From positions 1-64,000 of the forward strand of contig JACOSY010000023.1 of NCBI GenBank assembly GCA_016178595.1: DNA of 64,000 nt, in the 5' to 3' direction. This DNA comes from Ignavibacteria bacterium. GTDB taxonomy: Bacteria > Bacteroidota > Ignavibacteria > UBA10030 > SZUA-254. The position numbers and the translations under genes were made by a program. Below the pieces are notes generated by a model that was given only the letters and a program-made list of their open reading frames with translations, ran no database searches and was not told where the DNA came from. Shown piece by piece: positions 53,485 through 61,604 of this stretch (the first letter of the stretch is position 1; each line of letters opens with the position of its first letter).

Positions 53485-54888
53485 ATGAATTTTCATCAGT
53501 CAGAACACAACTCTGTCGTCATCATCGGCGCGGGAATATCGGGACTTTGTGTAGCGCACTGGCTCAAGCAAAAAGGCATCAATGTCACAGTTCTTGAGAA
53601 AGATTCCGAGCCGGGCGGAACGATGAAGACTGTCCTGGACGATGGATGGCTGATCGAAACCGGACCTAACAGCGCGCTCGAAACGACGCCGCTCTTCAGT
53701 CAGCTCTTCGATGAGTTGGGAATTGCAGGAAAGAGGCTCTACGCCAATCCCGCAAGCTCGAAGCGCTACATCGTCAAGCGCGGAAAACTTCTCCCTCTTC
53801 CCACGAATGCCGGGACGTTCCTTACATCGTCATTGTGGTCGATTGGAGGAAAGCTCCGACTCTTGAAGGAACCCTTTACCGGTCGAGCGCGGGCGGAAGA
53901 GAGTGTTGCCGATTTCGTGCGCCGGCGGTTAGGCCGGGAGATTCTCGATTACGCTATCAACCCGTTCGTTGCCGGGGTGCATGCCGGAAACCCCGATGAG
54001 CTTTCCGTGCAAGCGGCGTTTCCGAAGCTGTACGCACTCGAAGAAAAGTATGGCGGACTTATCAAAGGCGCAATCAAATCACGAAAGGAACGAAAGCAGC
54101 GAAACGAGGTGGCAAAGGATCGTGCGAAGCTCTTTTCATTTGCAGATGGAATGCAAACATTGCCGCGGACGCTGGCAACGTCGTTGGGAAATTCGATCAA
54201 GCTCGATGCGACAGTCAGCCATATCGTGCCGATGCGAGCAGGGAAATTCCCCATCTACACCGTCTCCTATTCTCAGAGCGGGATGGATCTCACGATGGAG
54301 GCAAATGCGGTTGTCCTCTCGACTCCTGCGTATGCCACTTCGCAAATCATTCAACGAATCGATCCCGCAATGGCGAAGACGCTCGACTCGATCTACTATC
54401 CGCCGGTGGCAGAAATCTTTTTGGGATTCGAGGAGGATCAAGTCGGCCGACCATTGGATGGATTCGGTTTCCTTGTGCCGGAGGTGGAGAGGCGGCGGAT
54501 ACTCGGAACAATCTGGTCATCCACCCTTTTCCCGAACCGTGCGCCCGAAGGACTTGTTGCACTCACGTCATTTGTCGGCGGTGCGCGCCAGCCCGAGCTT
54601 CTTGCCCTCGATGACGAACAGCTCCTCGACATGGTCTTGAGCGAATTGCATTCGCTCATGGGCGTCACGGGACTGCCGGCCTACACGCGCATTACCCGCT
54701 GGGATCGTGCGATCCCACAATACAATCTTGGCTATCACAATACTCTGAATGCGCTCGATCGGTTCGAGCAGAACTTTCAAGGTGCGTTCATCTGCAGCAA
54801 CTACCGAGGCGGGATTGCCGTGGGCGATTGCGTGATGAGCGCGGAGAAAACCATCGAACGAGTAATTGCTCACCTTTCTCTCATCTAG
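53485..54888 (+). CDS. hemG: Protoporphyrinogen oxidase (HemY type)
   Basis: FAD enzyme that oxidises protoporphyrinogen IX (or coproporphyrinogen III in some lineages). About 467 residues from the ATG at 53485; the track start at 53422 lies inside a hairpin repeat and is rejected. The dinucleotide motif VVIIGAGISGLCVAHWLKQKG is at the N-terminus, followed by EKDSEPGGTMKT, the monotopic-enzyme core, and the C-terminal FAD motif CSNYRGGIAVGDCVMSAEKTIERV. The presence of HemF upstream supports the protoporphyrin route. A second copy of the final 25 codons exists at 58361-58444. Confidence 0.95.
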   Translation: MNFHQSEHNSVVIIGAGISGLCVAHWLKQKGINVTVLEKDSEPGGTMKTVLDDGWLIETGPNSALETTPLFSQLFDELGIAGKRLYANPASSKRYIVKRGKLLPLPTNAGTFLTSSLWSIGGKLRLLKEPFTGRARAEESVADFVRRRLGREILDYAINPFVAGVHAGNPDELSVQAAFPKLYALEEKYGGLIKGAIKSRKERKQRNEVAKDRAKLFSFADGMQTLPRTLATSLGNSIKLDATVSHIVPMRAGKFPIYTVSYSQSGMDLTMEANAVVLSTPAYATSQIIQRIDPAMAKTLDSIYYPPVAEIFLGFEEDQVGRPLDGFGFLVPEVERRRILGTIWSSTLFPNRAPEGLVALTSFVGGARQPELLALDDEQLLDMVLSELHSLMGVTGLPAYTRITRWDRAIPQYNLGYHNTLNALDRFEQNFQGAFICSNYRGGIAVGDCVMSAEKTIERVIAHLSLI

Positions 54889-55042
54889 TCATTCTTCGGG
54901 AACATTTTCCCTCCCCACGTAGTAGTATTCGTATCCGCCACCACCTCCATCCCGAAAAAAGTCATTCAAACCTTTTCGCATCGAGCGTCGTCCTTTTAGT
55001 AGAGGATAGATGATCACACAGCACCTCATAACGGAGCTCACC

Positions 55043-55591
55043 ATGGATAAAGAAACCAACGTTGTCGACGTGAGCGATTTCGATGTGATTCAACGGGCGC
55101 GATCCGGAGACACATCGGCGTTCGTCCGGCTGTACCGGGAACACGCCGGGCATCTCTATGCTACCTGCCTCCGCATGCTCGCCAATGCCGTTCAAGCGCA
55201 GGAGCTTGCCCAGATGTCGATCGTTAAGGCGTGGCAGATGCTTGCAAGTTTCCGCGGCGAAAGCCCATTCTCCGCATGGCTTCATCGCATCGCCGTCAAC
55301 ACGGTCCTCGACCATCTTCGTGCGGAAAAGCGACTCGTTGAACGAGTCGAGTTCACCGATGCGATGGAAGACTACGATGTGGATGAAGGCTCGGTGCCCA
55401 TCGAGGAGATGCTCGATCTCGAAGCAGCGATCGCATCGCTTCCTGTCCGGGCACGTACGGTTCTTGTTCTTCATGATATTGAAGGATACCGGCACGAAGA
55501 GATTGCCGCGATGGCTGGCATTGCGGTCGGAACATCCAAGGCGCAGCTTCACCGTGCACGAACATTATTGAAAGAGAGGTTAGAGCGATGA
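55043..55591 (+). CDS. ECF-type RNA polymerase sigma factor
   Basis: About 182 residues from the ATG at 55043 (MDKETNVVDVSDFDVIQRAR), with GGAG six bases upstream; the track start at 55010 is less likely. Region 2 (FVRLYREHAGHLYATCLRMLANAVQAQELAQMSIVKAWQMLASFRGESPFSAWLHRIAVNTVLDHLR) and region 4 (LPVRARTVLVLHDIEGYRHEEIAAMAGIAVGTSKAQLHRARTLLKERL) are complete. The stop overlaps the start of the next gene (ATGA), which encodes its probable anti-sigma partner. A GGAAC/CGTA pair at 54899-54921 could be an autoregulated promoter, though its 14-base spacer is short. Confidence 0.95.
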   Translation: MDKETNVVDVSDFDVIQRARSGDTSAFVRLYREHAGHLYATCLRMLANAVQAQELAQMSIVKAWQMLASFRGESPFSAWLHRIAVNTVLDHLRAEKRLVERVEFTDAMEDYDVDEGSVPIEEMLDLEAAIASLPVRARTVLVLHDIEGYRHEEIAAMAGIAVGTSKAQLHRARTLLKERLER

Positions 55592-58278
55592 ACACACAGC
55601 ATGTGTACGACCGGCTCAGCGAGTACATTGACGGATCGCTGAATTCTGGAGAACGGAAAACTGTCGAGGCACATCTTTTCTCCTGCGAGGCGTGTAGGAA
55701 GGAATACGAATCGCTGCGAAAGTTGGTGGAAGAGCTTCACGAGCTTCCGAAGAAGTTCCAGCTTCCCGCGACGTTCTTCTTGAATGTTGAAGATCGTGTG
55801 AACGAACATCCACAGCGTGATGGAGAGGAGATATTTATGAAGCGAAAGAATGGCGCGGCAGATGAGTTAAACCGGAAGTCTTTGACACAGAACTTTTCAC
55901 AACACATCTCCTTTTATCGTTCGTGGATCGTGCGGATTGCTGCGGTGCTCGTCGTACTCGCGGCAACGGGCATCGTCTGGTTCATCGTGAAGAACTCCGG
56001 CAATGGGGTGCCGGTTGTTGCGGATCGAGTAGACGTTCCTTCCAAACAGCAATCCACGGATGGATCGATCCCTGCTGAAATCGGGAAGACACAAACGGCC
56101 ATCGCTCCAAACTCTTCAAGAAAGCTTGCCGGAGAACGACAGCCGGCCGCGTCAACATTCTCACGATCGGATGCAATGAAATCCGAAGCCCGGGAGTCGA
56201 ATTCCAAGTCGATCGCAATTCACCCGGTTGAATCCCAAAAACTTATTGCAAACGCGGAAGAAACTCCGGAGCCCGTTTCCGTGCAGGCAACCGGGATGCA
56301 GCAAACGAATGCCAAGGCTGCGGCGCCGATGCTCGAGGAATCGGCTGCGCTCGTGGGGAAAATTTCAGGCCGCGTCATGGATAAGACCACGAACGATCCT
56401 CTCGTCGGTGCAGCGGTGCTCGTTGTGGGAAAAACCCTCGGCGCTGCTACCGACATCCATGGGAAGTACACGATCCTTAACGTGCCGCCGGGTGAATGCA
56501 CAGTGCGTGTGAACTACGTGGGATATACACAGCTCGAACAGACGAGTGTCAAGGTTGTGGAGGGAAAGACTACGACGCTCGACTTTCAGCTTGCGCCAGC
56601 GAAGATCGAACTGCAGCCCGTTACCGTGACCGCTGACGCCCAATTGATAAACAAGATGGCAACATCCTCATCACAGACGGTGAACTCAAGGTCGATTGAG
56701 AACATCCCGAACGTCAAGAGCACCCAAGATGTTCTCCGATTGCAAGCGGGATCTGCAAAGGAGAAGGGCGTCAGTTATTCTGCCCTCCGACCCCCGGCAA
56801 ACGAAGGTCGTGCAACTGAATTCCAGCGCGTCGACAAAGACGACGAAGGCAATACGTACTTTCACACCGAAGAGTACGGTCGAATTTACGAAAACGAATT
56901 CCTTGACGCACTCAAGAACCCGTTATCGACGTTCTCCATCGACGTCGATGCGGCATCGTACAGCAACATCCGGCGCTTCATCAATGGCGGACAGCTTCCG
57001 CCGAAGGACGCTGTGCGCATCGAGGAGATGATCAACTACTTTACGTACGATTATCCGCAACCGAGAAATGAGCATCCATTTTCAATCACAACAGAAGTTG
57101 CCGCCTGTCCCTGGAACGACGATCATCAGCTCGTGCTCATCGGATTGCAGGGAAAAAAGATTGCCACCGAGAGTCTCCCGTCGAGCAATCTCGTGTTCCT
57201 GATCGACGTCTCCGGCTCGATGGATGAACCAAACAAGCTGCCGCTCGTGAAGTCGGCATTCAGACTCCTTGTTAATCAGTTACGAGCGAACGATCGTGTG
57301 TCGATTGTCGTCTACGCGAGCAACACAGGACTTGTCCTTCCCTCCACATCGGGAAACGAGAAGGAGAAGATTCTCGACGCGATCGATCGTCTCGAAGCCG
57401 GCGGCTCGACGGCCGGAGGCGCCGGGATTCAGCTTGCGTACAAAATTGCCGAAGAAAATTTTCTTCCGAACGGCAACAACCGCGTCATCCTTGCAACCGA
57501 CGGCGACTTCAATGTCGGCGTCTCCAGCACGAGCGAGCTTGTCAGGGTCGTCGAGGAAAAGCGGGAGAAAGGAGTCTTCCTTTCCGTGCTCGGTTTCGGA
57601 ACGGACAATTACAAAGACGAGCGGATGGAACAGCTTGCCGACAAAGGAAACGGCAATCATTTCTACATCGATAATATCCAGGAGGCAAAGAAAGTATTCA
57701 TCGGACAGATGGCGGGAACGCTGTTCACGATCGCGAAGGACGTGAAAATCCAGATCGAATTCAACCCTGCGAAAGTGAAAGCCTACCGGCTCATCGGTTA
57801 CGAGAACCGTATGCTGAAGAAGGAAGATTTCAATGACGACAAGAAAGACGCCGGCGAACTTGGCGCGGGACACACCGTGACGGCACTGTATGAAGTAGTT
57901 CCGGCCGACGCGAACATCGATCTCCCCAGCGTCGATTCCCTCAAGTACCAGAACGTGCAGGTCGGCCGTGATGAACGTGCGATGAAGGAGCTGCTCACCG
58001 TCAAATTCCGTTACAAGGAACCGACCGCATTGACGAGCAAGTTGATTGTGAAGACGTTGGAATCGGACCACGACACGTTCGAGCGTGCATCGAATAATCT
58101 TCAGTTCGCCGCTTCGGTGGCGGAATTCGGCATGCTGCTGAGGGACTCGAAGTACAAAACCCACGCATCATTCGATCAAGTCCTTGAGCAATCACGCCGC
58201 TCCAAAGGAGATGACGTGGAAGGCTACCGTGCCGAGTTCATCCGGTTGGTTGAAAGCTGCAGGATGCTGGCGAAGTAA
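55588..58278 (+). CDS. Fused anti-sigma / CarboxypepD_reg / von Willebrand A membrane protein
   Basis: An 896-residue single-pass membrane protein. Residues 1-75 are a zinc-binding anti-sigma domain (AHLFSCEACRKEYESL gives the H-x3-C-x2-C motif). A transmembrane helix follows at about 111-133 (WIVRIAAVLVVLAATGIVWF), then a low-complexity region, a CarboxypepD_reg-like beta-sandwich (about 257-345, GRVMDKTTNDPLVGAAVLV), a von Willebrand N-terminal segment (FSIDVDAASYSNIRRFING), a VWA domain with MIDAS motif LIDVSGSMDE (about 539-548) and the usual C-terminal DUF3520-like region. The anti-sigma part overlaps the sigma gene, so it likely holds the sigma factor at the membrane and senses envelope state through its periplasmic half. 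A strong internal start at 55837 could make a form without the zinc domain. Confidence 0.9.
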   Translation: MNTQHVYDRLSEYIDGSLNSGERKTVEAHLFSCEACRKEYESLRKLVEELHELPKKFQLPATFFLNVEDRVNEHPQRDGEEIFMKRKNGAADELNRKSLTQNFSQHISFYRSWIVRIAAVLVVLAATGIVWFIVKNSGNGVPVVADRVDVPSKQQSTDGSIPAEIGKTQTAIAPNSSRKLAGERQPAASTFSRSDAMKSEARESNSKSIAIHPVESQKLIANAEETPEPVSVQATGMQQTNAKAAAPMLEESAALVGKISGRVMDKTTNDPLVGAAVLVVGKTLGAATDIHGKYTILNVPPGECTVRVNYVGYTQLEQTSVKVVEGKTTTLDFQLAPAKIELQPVTVTADAQLINKMATSSSQTVNSRSIENIPNVKSTQDVLRLQAGSAKEKGVSYSALRPPANEGRATEFQRVDKDDEGNTYFHTEEYGRIYENEFLDALKNPLSTFSIDVDAASYSNIRRFINGGQLPPKDAVRIEEMINYFTYDYPQPRNEHPFSITTEVAACPWNDDHQLVLIGLQGKKIATESLPSSNLVFLIDVSGSMDEPNKLPLVKSAFRLLVNQLRANDRVSIVVYASNTGLVLPSTSGNEKEKILDAIDRLEAGGSTAGGAGIQLAYKIAEENFLPNGNNRVILATDGDFNVGVSSTSELVRVVEEKREKGVFLSVLGFGTDNYKDERMEQLADKGNGNHFYIDNIQEAKKVFIGQMAGTLFTIAKDVKIQIEFNPAKVKAYRLIGYENRMLKKEDFNDDKKDAGELGAGHTVTALYEVVPADANIDLPSVDSLKYQNVQVGRDERAMKELLTVKFRYKEPTALTSKLIVKTLESDHDTFERASNNLQFAASVAEFGMLLRDSKYKTHASFDQVLEQSRRSKGDDVEGYRAEFIRLVESCRMLAK
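55822..55839 (+). promoter_or_regulatory. Internal ribosome binding site and start codon
   Basis: GGAGAGGAG six bases before an in-frame ATG (MKRKNGAADELN, residue 84). It is stronger than the site at the annotated start and would give a protein starting just after the anti-sigma zinc domain but before the membrane helix. Confidence 0.5.
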
Positions 58279-58306
58279 TCGTCCTTTTACTGGAAAGCGT
58301 CTTTTG

Positions 58307-58338
58307 AAAGTCCCCTCGCGCAGGGGACTTTTTGTTTT
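58307..58338 (+). terminator. Intrinsic terminator after the von Willebrand gene
   Basis: aaagtcccct-cgcgc-aggggacttt with TTTTGTTTT; ten-pair perfect stem 28 bases after the stop codon. Confidence 0.85.
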
Positions 58339-58360
58339 GGGCTGTTTTTTCTTTCGGAGT

Positions 58361-58444
58361 AACCGAGATAGGGTCGTGTTGGGTGATTGCGTGATGGGTG
58401 CGGAGGGGGCGGTGGAGCGAGTGATGCACCATTTGCGCAGTTAG
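58361..58444 (+). pseudogene. 3' remnant of a second hemG
   Basis: The frame ending at 58444 reads NRDRVVLGDCVMGAEGAVER then VMHHLRS and a stop. The intact hemG ends NYRGGIAVGDCVMSAEKTIER VIAHLSLI, so the C-terminal FAD motif is clearly shared, with one codon fewer and different codons. No upstream part of the gene remains; the preceding bases are the terminator of the von Willebrand gene. Confidence 0.75.
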
Positions 58445-58452
58445 AAAATGCA

Positions 58453-58483
58453 AAGCCGAGTCCGTTACTTTTGGACCCGGCTT
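58453..58483 (-). terminator. Terminator after the T9SS-sorted protein gene
   Basis: aagccgagtcc...ggacccggctt, eleven pairs with one G-U; on the minus strand it is followed by TGCATTTTC. It lies 29-59 bases beyond the stop at 58512. Confidence 0.6.
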
Positions 58484-58511
58484 GCACCACTCAACGCAGC
58501 AAGGTCACCGA

Positions 58512-60662
58512 CTACTTCAGCAGAATCATTTTCTTGATTTCCGTAAAGTGACCAGCCTCTAAACGGTAGAAATACATTCCACTGGAAAGGCTTGAGGCGT
58601 CAAAGGTGGCAGATTTGAATCCGGCTTGCTGCATTTCATCAACGAGTCGCATAACTTCCTGTCCGAGTACGTTGTAGATTCTCAACCTCACATGTGAATC
58701 TTCCGGGAGGTCATAATGAATTTCCGTAGTGGGATTGAACGGATTCGGGTAGTTCTGGTGTAAAGCGAAGTTGTGCGGCAGTAGCTTTTCAATGCCTTTG
58801 TCCGATTGTCTCTCCGTAAGTTGTGCCGGTGGGCAGGGCTGAGTAGCTTGTGCCTGAACGAGCAAAGTTCCATTGTCAGAACTTGCAATTGTCATTGAGC
58901 CTGTGCCGGTCATCTCCGTTCGTCCCGATCCGCCAGGTGCGATGAACCAGTACCGAGTCCCGTTGTTACGCTTGACATCCCACCTCAAGGTAAGCGGGTA
59001 CGGTGCCGACTTTACGGAGATGGGAAGATTGACAAATGCCTGTGTAGGAGGTACTGCCTCCATAAATTTACCTGACTGGAAGCGTGCGTTGAAAGCACCA
59101 GCGACAGGTTCAGGCGGCATTTCGTCATCGCTACTTAAGCCCGGCGCGATCGCGCGGCCACCGTTACGAACATAGAGTGCTTGACTCCGACTGGTTGCAT
59201 CGGTAACAGTCAAAACATCCATGGAACTGTAGACGGAATAGCTTCCGCCGCAGGGATCCGGTGGAGGCGCACTTGTCGTTCCGAAATTCCACACATCCGA
59301 CCATAAGCTTGTCCCTGCAGCGTTCTTTGCGTTGAGGCGCCAGTAGTATGTTGTGCTGTTTGCAAGTCCTGACACTTGACGAGACGTTGCTGTAATAGTC
59401 GAGTCATCCAGAGTCAGTATCCCGAAGCTTGAACTCGTCGATACTTGGAGTCTGTACCATGCCGCGCCAGACGAAGGGTTCCAACTAAGCGTGAGCGTTA
59501 CCGGCTGATTAGTTGCTCCATTGGAAGGCGCAAGAAGTGTCGGAGCAGGAGGCGGAGGATTTTGCGTATTTGTCGATCCCCCACCCGACGATGAAGTATC
59601 GAGCTTCAACATTCCAGAGTTGCTCACTTTCACCCAATAGCCTTTGCCAGGTCTGAGCGTATCGGTGGGAACGTAGCTGCTTCCGGAATACTCGAAGAAA
59701 TTGGAAATTACGCTTGTGTTCAGTGGCGTCACTTTAAGTTTTGACAGATTGTAAGAAATCGATCCTACTATATTCCATCCTGCGTCGACGTTGACCGTGA
59801 CCGATCCTCTGCGCTCACCGGCATAGTTCACAGTCTTGTTTGTGGCAAACTTCAACCAATAACCATAACCAACCGCTACTGTGTCCTTAGTAACGTACGT
59901 ACCGTTTCGAAATCCAAAAGCAGACGATTGAGCGTCAGGCCACAGCGTCACTTTCGCTGAGTCGAGAACTGCTTCGGGCAAACTTACCAAGTTCCATCCG
60001 CCCGCGACGGACGAGCTCATGGGATAGATGGGAAATCGTGCAATAAATGTCTGATAAGTTCCTCTTCGTGGATCCCACCAGTTCGGTATCACGTAATCTC
60101 CCGTGGTGGTCAGACCCATGTAATCACCAAAGTAACCATATGTACCGGGCACGTATGTTGTGACGAAGGCTGTATCGCTGATCGGATAGTTCTTGAATGT
60201 TTGACCGCCATCGACTGAATGTGCGAGTGTAACTCTGGTCAACAAATTGTTTGTCGGGTCGATTCGACTATCATAGAATGCTACATTCACTCCGCCGTAA
60301 GTGTCTACCTTTAGCCAGGGAAGAAATTGATCGGTCTGTGGACTCGAAACATCATCGTTTACTCGGATCGGCGAACTCCAAGTCGTACCTCCATCAGTCG
60401 ACTTCACAAGAAGTATATCAGGATAGAGACGTCGGACCGTATCAGAGGCATTGGCCCACACAATGTAAATCGTCCCACGATAGGAACCATTGCTACGATC
60501 TACGTCCATCACAGGAAAACTATTTCTGCGTATGAACGAGGTACTATCCGTACCTCTCTTGAAAAATCCCCGAATTGATGAAAAGTGTGGAATCGAAATC
60601 CTTTTTGGGCCAACCCAATTGTTACCCCCCATCAAGTGATTTATTAAACCCCAATGAATCAT
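58512..60662 (-). CDS. T9SS-sorted BNR-repeat protein, C-terminal part (frameshifted gene)
   Basis: This frame holds the C-terminal two thirds of a large exported protein whose N-terminal part is in the frame at 60622-61518. It continues the sialidase-like repeats (VKSTDGGTTWSSPIRV, HSVDGGQTFKNYPI), then a region with SVAGGWNLVSLP, a fibronectin type III-like domain (PTLLAPSNGATNQPVTLTLSWNPSSGAAWYRLQV), and ends with the T9SS sorting domain NYPNPFNPTTEIHYDLPEDS...GMYFYRLEAG...MILLK. The track Met at 60662 is not a real start. Joining one base fewer in the G6 run at 60625-60630 restores a single protein of about 1,000 residues. Confidence 0.82.
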   Translation of the reverse strand: MIHWGLINHLMGGNNWVGPKRISIPHFSSIRGFFKRGTDSTSFIRRNSFPVMDVDRSNGSYRGTIYIVWANASDTVRRLYPDILLVKSTDGGTTWSSPIRVNDDVSSPQTDQFLPWLKVDTYGGVNVAFYDSRIDPTNNLLTRVTLAHSVDGGQTFKNYPISDTAFVTTYVPGTYGYFGDYMGLTTTGDYVIPNWWDPRRGTYQTFIARFPIYPMSSSVAGGWNLVSLPEAVLDSAKVTLWPDAQSSAFGFRNGTYVTKDTVAVGYGYWLKFATNKTVNYAGERRGSVTVNVDAGWNIVGSISYNLSKLKVTPLNTSVISNFFEYSGSSYVPTDTLRPGKGYWVKVSNSGMLKLDTSSSGGGSTNTQNPPPPAPTLLAPSNGATNQPVTLTLSWNPSSGAAWYRLQVSTSSSFGILTLDDSTITATSRQVSGLANSTTYYWRLNAKNAAGTSLWSDVWNFGTTSAPPPDPCGGSYSVYSSMDVLTVTDATSRSQALYVRNGGRAIAPGLSSDDEMPPEPVAGAFNARFQSGKFMEAVPPTQAFVNLPISVKSAPYPLTLRWDVKRNNGTRYWFIAPGGSGRTEMTGTGSMTIASSDNGTLLVQAQATQPCPPAQLTERQSDKGIEKLLPHNFALHQNYPNPFNPTTEIHYDLPEDSHVRLRIYNVLGQEVMRLVDEMQQAGFKSATFDASSLSSGMYFYRLEAGHFTEIKKMILLK

Positions 60663-61518
60663 CCACTGGATTTAGGCTATAATGCCCTACATATACCCAA
60701 GTCGCATAGAGTTCTCCAGATGGTCCAGTTGATAAACACACACCTTGTGCAACGTAGTAACCTGAGGTACCGCTAATATTCTTCCAAGGGTAGGGAAAAC
60801 TCGCGGCACCATCAACAGATTTGGCAAAGCGAACTGGATTTATTCTCACCGTGTCACTCGCATCAGCATAGGTGAAATCCGTCCATCCCACGTAGATACT
60901 GTCTCGGTACGGGCTCGTTGAGTTGACATCAACGATTAAGTGCTCTTTGTCGGCATGGATGGCATCTGCCATGAACGGGTTCTCTCCCCACGTCTGTCCA
61001 TGATCAGTAGATTTACGCACAGATAGGTAGCCCCAACCAGAAATATAAAGACTACTGAAATAAGGGTTGCCGTTGTGGTCATACGCAACGGACGGATCGC
61101 TATCACCTCCAGAATATTCGCTCCTCAACGAATCCCCGCCTGTCCAATTCAGGCCCTGGTTGAGTGAGTAATAATAGCCTTCTCTTCCTATGGTTGGAAA
61201 TGGATAGCTTCTGGGTCGGATGGCATTTGCACCGCTCAACAGATTGTTGCTATTGGAGGGGTCGGCCTCAATAGAAATTTCTGTTTGATGAGTGACGGGA
61301 TTCGGACTGGGAAACAGAATGATGTTTTTGAATGGTGTCGGAGAAGGCACTAACACTGGCGGTGAAAAGACTTGAACCACCCTTCCGGTATCAATGCCAG
61401 GTGGTATGTAGTCTGTGGTCTTAAGCCAGCCTCCCTGGAACTGCCACGCGAATGCGCTTCCGGAACAGAGCAGAATAAGAGACACGATGATAACGAGACA
61501 ACAGGTATAGCGAGGCAT
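60622..61518 (-). CDS. T9SS-sorted BNR-repeat protein, N-terminal part (frameshifted gene)
   Basis: Starts at the ATG at 61518 (MPRYTCCLVIIVSLILLCSGSAFA, signal peptide); the track start at 61536 adds six residues. The mature part has BNR-type repeats (YYYSLNQGLNWTGGD, VRKSTDHGQTWGENPF, FAKSVDGAASFPYPWKNI) typical of sialidase-like propellers. The frame ends SLGFNKSLDGG and stop, exactly where the other frame takes up NNWVGPKRIS. The junction is GAT GGG GGG TAA; with G5 it would read D-G-G-N-N-W. Whether this is a true mutation, a switch or a sequencing error cannot be told here. Confidence 0.82.
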   Translation of the reverse strand: MPRYTCCLVIIVSLILLCSGSAFAWQFQGGWLKTTDYIPPGIDTGRVVQVFSPPVLVPSPTPFKNIILFPSPNPVTHQTEISIEADPSNSNNLLSGANAIRPRSYPFPTIGREGYYYSLNQGLNWTGGDSLRSEYSGGDSDPSVAYDHNGNPYFSSLYISGWGYLSVRKSTDHGQTWGENPFMADAIHADKEHLIVDVNSTSPYRDSIYVGWTDFTYADASDTVRINPVRFAKSVDGAASFPYPWKNISGTSGYYVAQGVCLSTGPSGELYATWVYVGHYSLNPVDDSLGFNKSLDGG

Positions 61519-61604
61519 GATCATATGCCCTCCCAATTAGTTGTGAAATGATGGTGGATTAGTAAACGAACAAGCTACAACAGTGATCGCCTGCATATCT
61601 AAAG

